18,101 nucleotides of DNA from contig JBBAEA010000073.1 of NCBI GenBank assembly GCA_041656175.1, positions 1 to 18,101 on the forward strand, in the 5' to 3' direction. Shown here one piece after another: positions 5,681 through 11,530 of this stretch. Within the stretch, counting starts at the first letter, position 1. Every line of letters begins with the position of its first letter. Source of the stretch: JBBAEA01 sp041656175 (GTDB lineage Bacteria; Myxococcota_A; Bradymonadia; UBA4248). Position numbers and translations under genes: made by a program. The notes beneath the pieces were generated by a model. That model was not told the DNA's origin, made no database searches, and saw only the letters and a program-made list of their open reading frames with translations.

Positions 5681-6952
5681 TTAGTCCTTGCTGATCGTTG
5701 TGGCAAAGGCTACGCTTTTATCAAAATCTTGAATTTTTACGCGGCTTATCGTGTTTCGCATGGCGTTTTGTTCGGGGAAGTTCGCCTTTACACGAATATA
5801 GTTCTCGGTGTAGCCTTCCCAAGCTTGCTCGCCATAAGCTGTTTTAGCTCCTACACGCGTTTCCCAAAGTACGCTGAATTCTTCACCCGTAAAGTCGAGA
5901 AGGCGCGATTGGCCGATCTTACTTTGAAGATGGTGTGCTTCCTGAAAGCGCTCTTTTTTTACTTCGGGGGGGAGCTGTTTTAAGCGCGCTGCCACGGTGT
6001 TGGGGCGCGCGGAGTAGCGAAAGATGTGACAGTCATCGAACTGGGCTTGTCGCAAAAAATCGCAGCTTTCTGCCCACGCCGCCTCGCTCTCGCTCGGGAA
6101 ACCCACGATGAGATCACTACTGATGCGCAAGCTCGGTATAGCGCGTCGCAGTGCGTGGATCATCTCTAAATACTCCTCGCTCCTCCCGCGTCGACCCATC
6201 GCGTGGAGTACAGCGTTGGAACCGCTTTGTACGGGAATATGCAGCTGTGGGCATAAACGCGGATTTTGGTACGCCTCCATGAGTTCATCGCTGATATGCC
6301 ATGGCTCTATGGAACTTAGGCGCAGACGCAAGATCGGCGTTTCTTGGAGTATTTTCTTCAACAGCGCGGCGAGTCGCAAGTCGCCCTTGTTCCAAGCCCC
6401 GAGTTGTACACCTGTAAGTATGACTTCTTTAGCGCCGTGATCGCATAAACTTTGTATTTCTTCGATAATCTCATGGGTTTCAACGCTTTTTTCGCGACCT
6501 CGCGCTTGCCAAATTGCACAATACGTGCAGCGATTATTACAACCATCTTGTATCTTTACGAAAGATCGCGTGTGTGAGCGGAAGCTAAGGAGTTTTGCAG
6601 GGTAAGGGTCGCTCTGAACGTCAATGGCGCCCAAGATCTGGATAGCTGCCGTATCTTTTTCTTCGTTTGGGATTAGCAAGGTTTTGCAAGCAAGCTCGCT
6701 GAAGCTTTCGCCCAAGTTTACAGCGCAGCCCATAAGTACCAAGAGCTGTGGTTCGTTGGCCGCTAGGCGTCTAGCAAGGTTTCGGCTTTTTCGCATAGCA
6801 TCGTTGGTGACGCCGCAGGTGTTGAGAATGATGGCGTCCGCAGATTTGGCTTCTTGGACTATACAATGTCCAGCTGCTTGGAGTTCGCGACCAAGTCGCT
6901 CGATTTCGGCTTCGTTAAGGCGACAACCTAGGCTTAAAAAAGCAAATTGCAT
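5681..6952 (-). CDS. mtaB: tRNA t6A37 methylthiotransferase, MtaB-like
   Basis: This 423-residue member of the MiaB/RimO/MtaB methylthiotransferase family has three parts. The N-terminal UPF0004 domain carries Cys10, Cys46 and Cys76 for one 4Fe-4S cluster. The radical-SAM core has Cys138, Cys142 and Cys145 (CNNRCTYC) for the second. The C-terminal TRAM-type domain lies at about 360-423. SLGCRLNEAE at the start, QDGCNNRC and LHIPVQSGSN are typical of the MtaB branch, which adds a methylthio group to t6A at position 37 of ANN-decoding tRNAs; RimO or another branch is less likely. The start has only a weak ribosome binding site (GGGAT). It converges on dapA with a 19-nt gap. Confidence 0.9.
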   Translation of the reverse strand: MQFAFLSLGCRLNEAEIERLGRELQAAGHCIVQEAKSADAIILNTCGVTNDAMRKSRNLARRLAANEPQLLVLMGCAVNLGESFSELACKTLLIPNEEKDTAAIQILGAIDVQSDPYPAKLLSFRSHTRSFVKIQDGCNNRCTYCAIWQARGREKSVETHEIIEEIQSLCDHGAKEVILTGVQLGAWNKGDLRLAALLKKILQETPILRLRLSSIEPWHISDELMEAYQNPRLCPQLHIPVQSGSNAVLHAMGRRGRSEEYLEMIHALRRAIPSLRISSDLIVGFPSESEAAWAESCDFLRQAQFDDCHIFRYSARPNTVAARLKQLPPEVKKERFQEAHHLQSKIGQSRLLDFTGEEFSVLWETRVGAKTAYGEQAWEGYTENYIRVKANFPEQNAMRNTISRVKIQDFDKSVAFATTISKD

Positions 6953-7034
6953 AATTTTGCTATCCCGTTACTCGCTTATGGAGACTCTGTTTTATGGGCG
7001 CAGCACCCTTAAAATTCATTTTGCGTGTAGAGTA

Positions 7035-7056
7035 TTGATTTTATTGACTTTATTTT
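7035..7056 (+). repeat. Dispersed AT-rich motif, copy 2
   Basis: TTGATTTTATTGACTTTA plus TTTT matches 7857-7878 (one difference) and the reverse complement of 448-469 (one difference). It sits in the gap between mtaB and the receiver gene, here without adjacent CCACGAAAA elements. Confidence 0.6.
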
Positions 7057-7058
7057 GA

Positions 7059-7086
7059 AAAGCCGCCTGGCTTTCGTTGTTTTTTT
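7059..7086 (+). terminator. Hairpin with downstream T-run, weak terminator
   Basis: AAAGCC (7059-7064) and GGCTTT (7069-7074) pair around GCCT, and seven T residues follow at 7080-7086 on plus after a 5-nt gap. On minus the same hairpin lies about 45 nt beyond the receiver-gene stop, but is followed only by TCAAAATA. It may thus end antisense transcripts more readily than the receiver mRNA. Confidence 0.35.
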
Positions 7087-7116
7087 CTAGCCAATTTTTC
7101 ACGATTTTTACATTAA

Positions 7117-7590
7117 TCAGAGTCTCCTTAGAGCTTGCCTATGTATTTTATCCAAAGTGTCACGTAGCTCGCTGAGTATCAAGCCTTCAATGATGTAGAG
7201 GGGAGCGGCAACGTCGAGTAGGCGCTCTTCTTGTTTTGGGGCAAGGGCCGCGAACAAAATGACAGGCATTTTGTATTGCTCTGCCCGCAGAGCACGAAGT
7301 ATAAGAACTCCCTGGTTATCGCGCACGCGCGATTCTTTCATCGCGTCTTCGTTCGACTTAGGAGCACCACTTGCCAAGTCTTTGGCATCGACTAGTAAGG
7401 CTAACGGCGTTTCGTCAAAACGCATATCTAGGATAACGGCGTCGGGCACACGATTTTGTATGGCCTTGTTAAGCGCGTCCCAATGGGTAAAGACGTGTAG
7501 AACCAATGGCGGCAATTGCTGCGCATAGGCTTTTAGAAAGTGCATGTATTCACCGCGCGTACCGCGATCATCGACAAGATAAACCAACAT
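7117..7590 (-). CDS. Degenerate CheY-like receiver-domain protein
   Basis: The protein has 157 residues from ATG 7590, which has GGAG five bases upstream on minus. An in-frame TTG at 7608 would add six residues and was rejected. A receiver fold is visible: MLVYLVDD with the acidic pair at 7-8, AVILDMR with the candidate phospho-acceptor Asp55, DNQGVLILRALR as helix 3, and MPVILFAA as strand 4. Three features are unusual. About 30 residues are inserted between Asp55 and helix 3. The Ser/Thr at the end of strand 4 is Ala (114/115). The invariant Lys after strand 5 is absent (LYIIEG). It has no output domain. Phosphorylation may therefore be altered or lost, and a protein-docking role is possible. 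No kinase gene is nearby. Confidence 0.7.
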   Translation of the reverse strand: MLVYLVDDRGTRGEYMHFLKAYAQQLPPLVLHVFTHWDALNKAIQNRVPDAVILDMRFDETPLALLVDAKDLASGAPKSNEDAMKESRVRDNQGVLILRALRAEQYKMPVILFAALAPKQEERLLDVAAPLYIIEGLILSELRDTLDKIHRQALRRL

Positions 7591-7690
7591 CCCAACTCCG
7601 CAATCCAATGTTAACCGCAGCTACTCAATGGCAATACGCCATATGGTTTATAATAGTTTCGCCTAAGTACTTTATTCCCCATCGCTTATA

Positions 7691-7821
7691 ACCACGAAAA
7701 GCTTTTTTTACCACGAAAAGCCCGAAAGGCTCGAAAAGCTTTTTTTACCACGAAAAGCCCGAAAGGCTCGAAAAGCTTTTTTTACCACGAAAAGCCCGAA
7801 AAGCCCGAAAGACCATAACGA
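7691..7821. repeat. 37-bp tandem repeat of CCACGAAAAGC type
   Basis: Units start at 7711, 7748 and 7785 (period 37): CCACGAAAAGCCCGAAAGGC, then TCGAAAAGC, then seven T residues and A. A half unit precedes (7692-7710) and the third unit is truncated near 7810. The unit is a variant of the CCACGAAAA family seen at 479-762 and 1520-2229, with extra internal CCCGAAAGG/CTCGAAAAG elements. Confidence 0.9.
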
Positions 7822-7856
7822 ATCAAGTCGAGTCTGTAAGTCTTTTGTGTAAGATC

Positions 7857-7878
7857 TTGATTTTATTGGCTTTATTTT
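7857..7878 (+). repeat. Dispersed AT-rich motif, copy 3
   Basis: TTGATTTTATTGGCTTTA plus TTTT lies between the forward-oriented CCACGAAAA units (7691-7821) and the reverse-oriented ones (7911-7934), suggesting it is the core of a composite repeat with inverted flanks. Confidence 0.6.
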
Positions 7879-7910
7879 AAAGGCTTATCAAATTAGAAAA
7901 GAATTTTTCG

Positions 7911-7934
7911 TGTGTTTTCGTGTTTTTCGTGGTT
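7911..7934. repeat. Reverse-oriented CCACGAAAA elements
   Basis: TTTTTCGTGTG, TTTTCGTG and TTTTTCGTGGTT are reverse complements of the elements at 7691-7821. They lead directly into the 11-bp array, the GGTT serving as its first bases. Confidence 0.8.
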
Positions 7935-8306
7935 AATAATGGGTTTATAATGGGTTAATAATGGGTTTATAATGGGTTAATAATGGGCTAATAATGGGTT
8001 AATAATGGGTTTATAATGGGTTAATAATGGGCTAATAATGGGCTAATAATGGGTTAATAATGGGTTTATAATGGGTTAATAATGGGCTAATAATGGGCTA
8101 ATAATGGGCTAATAATGGGCTAATAATGGGCTAATAATGGGCTAATAATGGGCTAATAATGGGCTAATAATGGGCTAATAATGGGTTAATAATGGGTTAA
8201 TAATGGGTTAATAATGGGTTAATAATGGGTTAATAATGGGTTAATAATGGGTTAATAATGGGTTTATAATGGGTTTATAATGGGTTTATAATGGGTTTAT
8301 AATGGA
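7933..8306. repeat. 11-bp tandem array, 34 units
   Basis: The unit is NNNATAATGGG, where the first three bases are TTA (14 units), CTA (12) or TTT (8); the last eight bases are invariant except the terminal unit, which ends GGA. In order: T F T F T C T F T C C T F T, then nine C, seven T and four F (T=TTA, C=CTA, F=TTT). The pattern T F T C C occurs twice in a row (units 7-16), a 55-bp higher-order repeat. Because 11 is not a multiple of three, stop codons fall in every frame, so the array is not translated. Confidence 0.98.
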
Positions 8307-8348
8307 TTAATCTGAGCTTTCGTTAGGGGCAAAGCACAGACTGGGCAC

Positions 8349-8380
8349 AAAAAAAGCCTTCTATGACATAGAAGGCTTAA
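8349..8380 (-). terminator. Rho-independent terminator of the HU gene
   Basis: On minus, AAGCCTTCTAT and ATAGAAGGCTT form an 11-bp stem (8354-8364 with 8368-8378) around a 3-nt loop, followed by a run of seven T (8355-8349). It lies about 20 nt past the HU stop codon and is the clearest terminator in the window. It also insulates HU transcription from the 11-bp array. Confidence 0.93.
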
Positions 8381-8398
8381 TATATTCGATATAACGGG

Positions 8399-8689
8399 TT
8401 ACTTAGAGCCTACAGGCTTCAAGCTGTCTTTGAGTTTGGGAGCTGGCTTAAAGCCAACCGTCTTGGATGCGGAAATTTGGATGCTTTCGCCTGTGCGTGG
8501 ATTGCGACCCTCACGAGCAGCGCGCTCTTTTACGGAGAAAGTCCCAAAACCCGGGTATGAGAAACGCTCACTATCGCGAATAGCTTCTGCCAACGAATCA
8601 AAAACGGCGTCAACAATTTCTGTGACTTGACGTTTTGACAACCCTTCTACTTTACCATGTACTAAATCAAGCAGCTCTGCTTTTGTCAT
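8399..8689 (-). CDS. hup: HU/IHF-family DNA-binding protein
   Basis: A 96-residue HU-type histone-like protein that bends and compacts DNA as a dimer in the nucleoid. The N-terminal helices (MTKAELLDLV to about residue 43) are followed by FSYPGFGTFSV, the family strand signature, then the beta-arm with RNPRTGES, where the Pro at its tip intercalates into DNA, and the C-terminal GFKPAPKLKD. The ATG at 8689 was chosen because GGAG lies six bases upstream; an ATG four codons earlier overlaps that site. It is a single-gene unit with its own promoter and terminator. Assignment to HU rather than an IHF subunit is by overall look; the exact symbol is uncertain. Confidence 0.95.
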   Translation of the reverse strand: MTKAELLDLVHGKVEGLSKRQVTEIVDAVFDSLAEAIRDSERFSYPGFGTFSVKERAAREGRNPRTGESIQISASKTVGFKPAPKLKDSLKPVGSK

Positions 8690-8705
8690 TTTCAACTCCA
8701 TTAGT

Positions 8706-8718
8706 ATGAGTCACTCAT
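8706..8718. promoter_or_regulatory. Palindrome just upstream of the HU ribosome binding site
   Basis: ATGAGTCACTCAT is a perfect 6+6 palindrome with a single central base, lying within the HU 5' leader. It may be an operator, or its RNA may influence access to the ribosome binding site at about 8696-8699. Confidence 0.35.
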
Positions 8719-8725
8719 CTTCCAT

Positions 8726-8751
8726 CGAGATAAGCGCCATGCCTTATCTCG
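8726..8751 (-). promoter_or_regulatory. Leader hairpin of HU mRNA
   Basis: CGAGATAAG (8726-8734) and CTTATCTCG (8743-8751) form a perfect 9-bp stem with an 8-nt loop in the transcribed leader, close to the predicted transcript start. Such 5' hairpins often stabilise mRNA. There is no T-run after it, so it is not a terminator. Confidence 0.5.
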
Positions 8752-8763
8752 CCTTGAGTGCAA

Positions 8764-8792
8764 AGATTAACGACGCTCATAATTTGTGTCAA
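8764..8792 (-). promoter_or_regulatory. Sigma70 promoter of the HU gene
   Basis: On minus, a perfect -35 TTGACA (8792-8787) is followed after 17 bp by TAATCT (8769-8764), which keeps the key first, second and last -10 bases. Predicted transcript start is near 8757, giving a leader of about 65 nt that contains the hairpin and palindrome above. Confidence 0.7.
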
Positions 8793-8937
8793 GGAAATAT
8801 TCGGCGGTATTTCTCATTTTAACGACTTTTTTTATTTTTTACGCAAGTTTACAATAGTTTAAATGTTAAAAATCAGTAAAATCAAGGCTCTTTAAAATAT
8901 TTGCGATGAATAAGTAAGTTTGTAGAGATTAAAAAGA

Positions 8938-9072
8938 TTGCCTCGAAATTCTAGTACAGAGCTCAATTTCGCCCGTGCGGCGCTTCAAAAACAAGGCAAT
9001 CGCGAAAACTTGCATTACAAAGATATAGAGAAAGCATCCGTTGTTATCAATAATTTGGAGTTTAAAACTTAA
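8938..9072 (+). CDS. Possible small ORF or gene remnant, overlapping a DUF4139 gene end
   Basis: From a TTG at 8938 a frame of 44 codons runs to TAA at 9070-9072 and overlaps the convergent DUF4139 gene by 11 nt. The translated part includes STELNFARAALQKQGNRENL and HYKDIEKASVVINNLEFKT, which has ordinary protein composition in an otherwise AT-rich gap. An in-frame stop lies just upstream of it, and there is no ATG or ribosome binding site. It may be the 3' end of a decayed gene. No family recognised. Confidence 0.25.
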   Translation: MPRNSSTELNFARAALQKQGNRENLHYKDIEKASVVINNLEFKT

Positions 9073-11299
9073 AGTAGCGCATTTCCCGCACAACGGCGCG
9101 CATGTTTATCTCCAACTCGGAGCGTTCAACCCTTAACTTCGATAATTCCTTGACGACCTCGGCCACAGCGCCTGTTATGTCCTTTATTCTAGCCGATAAC
9201 TTTTTCTTTAGCTGTCTAGCCTCAAAAAAGCCAAGACCCGATAAGCTTGCCATAGAGTTCTCTATTTGTTCTCGATCTTCTTCTAGCTCGTGTTTCTCCA
9301 AGCCTAGCGCCCGTATTTTGTCATCAAGCGGCTCGAGCTTTTCGTATATTTTAAGAAATTCTTCGATTTGCTCCTTGATCTGCTCATTTAACTCATCGAC
9401 CAGCTCTGAGCAAGACAGTATATCGCTTAGGGTTTGCGCCCCATGTCCGCTCATAATGGCGATTTTTTCGCTTTGTACAGAAGTAGAAACAAGGTTAATG
9501 TGTTCCGTGCTTTTCGCTGGCACGTCTAAGGGGATATAGTAAAATCCGTTGCTCTCAAGCGTGTCGGGGGGATTATTGCTTGGTGTCCAGCGTGGAGACA
9601 TTGGCCTCTTTATTAAGGCTCTAAGCTCAATATCCGCTTTGTTCTCCACGCTAAACTTTTGCGTATCTGAGACTGAACCACTCACCCGCATCTCCCCGTT
9701 CTCGATATGCTCAAGTACTTTGTTTTCGGGTGGGCCGTAGGGTTTGTGCACCCTCGTTAAGGTCAAGCGGCTCTCCATCGCGTAAGTAATCTGTGCCGTT
9801 TGCCCCGGTTGTGTACTCGTTAAGTAGCCCTCACCAATAAAAGTTCCCTCATTGTATATCGTTATGGGTCCCGCTTCCAGTGCGAAGTCTGTGCTGTTAT
9901 TGAGCTGTATTGTTTGGTACGAGTGGTATTGCCTATCTTCAAGCGAGTCGAAAAGACAGCTTTGTACACAAGGAATACGTTCCTGAATAATATTCACCAA
10001 AGCTGTCGTTCCATCGATTAAATCCAGCTTTGTTCCAATTTCATAAGAACAAAATGCGCCAATATCTTTCGGAAGAGTCGTAAGATCAAACGCCGATGCA
10101 TAGTCTTGAGCACTGATGTCAAGCTCATCCTCAAGCTGTTGTTCCACTCCCAAGTCCTCAGACATAAGCATAGCGGCATCGGATGCATAGCTTTGATCGC
10201 CCGCATGAGAAGCAAGCTCAAGCGGCATTTCCTCCATATCCGAGGCAAAACTCGCGGGCATTGCCATGGGAGCTGCTAGTAGCGCTTTCCTAGCGCGCCG
10301 CGACATCCTGTTGCTGCTCGCCGTATCCCAAGCGGTGCTCGATTCTGGCGCATCAAGCGTCCCAGCCATGGGGGCATCGTAATCGTGGGGCGGCGACGCC
10401 TTTTTCTTGACCATAGCGGCGGCTTGAGGTTTTGGCGCAATCGCCTTCTTACGCGCTAGGTCACTAAGGTCTGGGCGCGCAATAAACTGCGGCGAGTACA
10501 GGTCAAAGGTAAAACTCATGGGCTGTCCGCTAACGAGCGATAGCTTAATTTGCTCCCAATCGTTGCCCGAAACGTTGGTCACAAAGGCCCACGCCTGCAA
10601 CACCCCATGCCCATCGTTGTCCAGAAGCAGGCGATAAGCAGGCTTCCACGCAGGCATCGGCACAATATAACTCAGCGCAAGCTCCCTACGTTCCGCCGAA
10701 CTCATGCTAATGCACAGCTCAATGGGCTTCCAAGCTCCAGCGCCAAGACTAACGTCCAGGCTCTTTTGTAGTCCCGTCGCCAGGCTATCCTCAAACAGCT
10801 CCACACTCTCAATATCGCGCACTCGCAGCACCCGCAGCACACTAGATTCACACATCAGCGTCAGTACTCGCCCCTCGACTCGCTCCCCATTCTTCGCCAG
10901 CTCCCACTCGCTCTCCACCCCAACGATTCGCCCCTCATGCCTCGCTTCCTTGCACTGCACCGCCACGCGCGCCCCGCGAAAAGCATCCAGCAAAGCCAAA
11001 ATACCGCCTCCCTGCGAAATTTGCTCAGGAATCTCGCTCAGTGTGTCTAGTACATTATGGTTCACTGGTAGCGAAATAGACACTGCCGTCCCCTTGCCAC
11101 GGTCAATAACGGTGAGCGATTTCAAAATATCATTAATCTGCCCCGCCTTAATTCGCAAAAGCAGCTTATCACCCTCGAATTCTCCGCGGTGCTCTACGTA
11201 GCCAACGCCACTTTGGTACACGATTACCTTCGATACAGGCAATTGCCGCGCCATGCCCTTTTTGCCAGATTTTCCTTTAGATTCAATGCTCTGCATCAT
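9062..11299 (-). CDS. DUF4139 (MuiA-like) protein, no signal peptide
   Basis: The protein is 745 residues from the ATG at 11299; a second ATG directly after it (11296) is better spaced from GGAGG and may be the true start. The N-terminal beta-rich domain (about 20-165) starts LPVSKVIVYQSGVGYVEHRG. The DUF4139 core follows, recognised by LSYIVPMPAWKPAYRLLLD (about residues 208-226). A low-complexity Ala/Met/Lys/Pro insert spans about 285-415. The DUF4139 fold resumes to about 610, and a C-terminal coiled coil (about 625-740) ends RYFKF. DUF4139 proteins are of unknown function; the MuiA name comes from a mucoidy inhibitor. Canonical relatives have the coiled coil before DUF4139, so its C-terminal place is a variation. 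The basic N-terminus has no hydrophobic core, which suggests a cytoplasmic protein, unlike its lipoprotein paralogue. Confidence 0.82.
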   Translation of the reverse strand: MMQSIESKGKSGKKGMARQLPVSKVIVYQSGVGYVEHRGEFEGDKLLLRIKAGQINDILKSLTVIDRGKGTAVSISLPVNHNVLDTLSEIPEQISQGGGILALLDAFRGARVAVQCKEARHEGRIVGVESEWELAKNGERVEGRVLTLMCESSVLRVLRVRDIESVELFEDSLATGLQKSLDVSLGAGAWKPIELCISMSSAERRELALSYIVPMPAWKPAYRLLLDNDGHGVLQAWAFVTNVSGNDWEQIKLSLVSGQPMSFTFDLYSPQFIARPDLSDLARKKAIAPKPQAAAMVKKKASPPHDYDAPMAGTLDAPESSTAWDTASSNRMSRRARKALLAAPMAMPASFASDMEEMPLELASHAGDQSYASDAAMLMSEDLGVEQQLEDELDISAQDYASAFDLTTLPKDIGAFCSYEIGTKLDLIDGTTALVNIIQERIPCVQSCLFDSLEDRQYHSYQTIQLNNSTDFALEAGPITIYNEGTFIGEGYLTSTQPGQTAQITYAMESRLTLTRVHKPYGPPENKVLEHIENGEMRVSGSVSDTQKFSVENKADIELRALIKRPMSPRWTPSNNPPDTLESNGFYYIPLDVPAKSTEHINLVSTSVQSEKIAIMSGHGAQTLSDILSCSELVDELNEQIKEQIEEFLKIYEKLEPLDDKIRALGLEKHELEEDREQIENSMASLSGLGFFEARQLKKKLSARIKDITGAVAEVVKELSKLRVERSELEINMRAVVREMRYFKF

Positions 11300-11362
11300 G
11301 GGCCTCCGTCATTTTTGGGTGAAAACAATAAACTCTGCGAAGTATATTGTGTTGTTTTTTGT

Positions 11363-11378
11363 GGGGGAAGTCTCCCCC
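11363..11378. repeat. GC-rich hairpin element B
   Basis: GGGGGA (11363-11368) pairs with TCCCCC (11373-11378) around AGTC. It is preceded by TTTTTTGT and followed by TCGCCAAAGC, matching element A at 3164 and the reverse complement of element C near 14219. It lies in the gap between the two DUF4139 genes. Confidence 0.7.
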
Positions 11379-11401
11379 TCGCCAAAGCCTCCTCTTAAAA
11401 T

Positions 11402-11474
11402 GCGACGCTGAACGCTATAAAATGCCTTGTCTTGGCTCACCGCCAAGCCAATGCATTTTATGCGTTCGCAGCGC
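11402..11474. repeat. Large nested inverted repeat between the DUF4139 paralogues
   Basis: The outer arms 11402-11425 and 11453-11474 share ATAAAATGC, AACGC and GCG blocks in complementary order with small bulges. Nested inside, CTTGGC (11431-11436) and GCCAAG (11442-11447) form a 6-bp hairpin. The whole can fold as a cruciform or RNA stem of about 70 nt. Confidence 0.65.
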
Positions 11475-11481
11475 ATTTTAT

Positions 11482-11507
11482 TTCGGGGGTCTTTGGCTAC
11501 CCCCTCG
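11482..11507. repeat. Hairpin after the lipoprotein DUF4139 gene
   Basis: On plus, TTTC and GGGGGT pair with ACCCCC and GAAA across an 8-nt loop (CTTTGGCT), with a small bulge. On minus it lies about 25-50 nt past the stop at 11531 and would be the first structure in the 3' end of that mRNA. No T-run follows, so any termination would be weak. Confidence 0.5.
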
Positions 11508-11530
11508 AAACGAAAGCATTCCCCTAGCGC

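Noticed and set aside
1580..8306. CRISPR arrays
   Set aside because: The 102-bp, 37-bp and 11-bp units abut directly, with no unique spacers, and no cas genes are present.
7933..8306. Telomere-like or strong G-quadruplex array
   Set aside because: GGGTTA recalls telomere repeats, but G-tracts are three long and separated by eight bases, too far for a stable quadruplex, and nothing suggests a linear replicon end.
10018..10248. Antisense ORFs inside the DUF4139 genes
   Set aside because: They are shadows in other frames of well-supported coding sequence.
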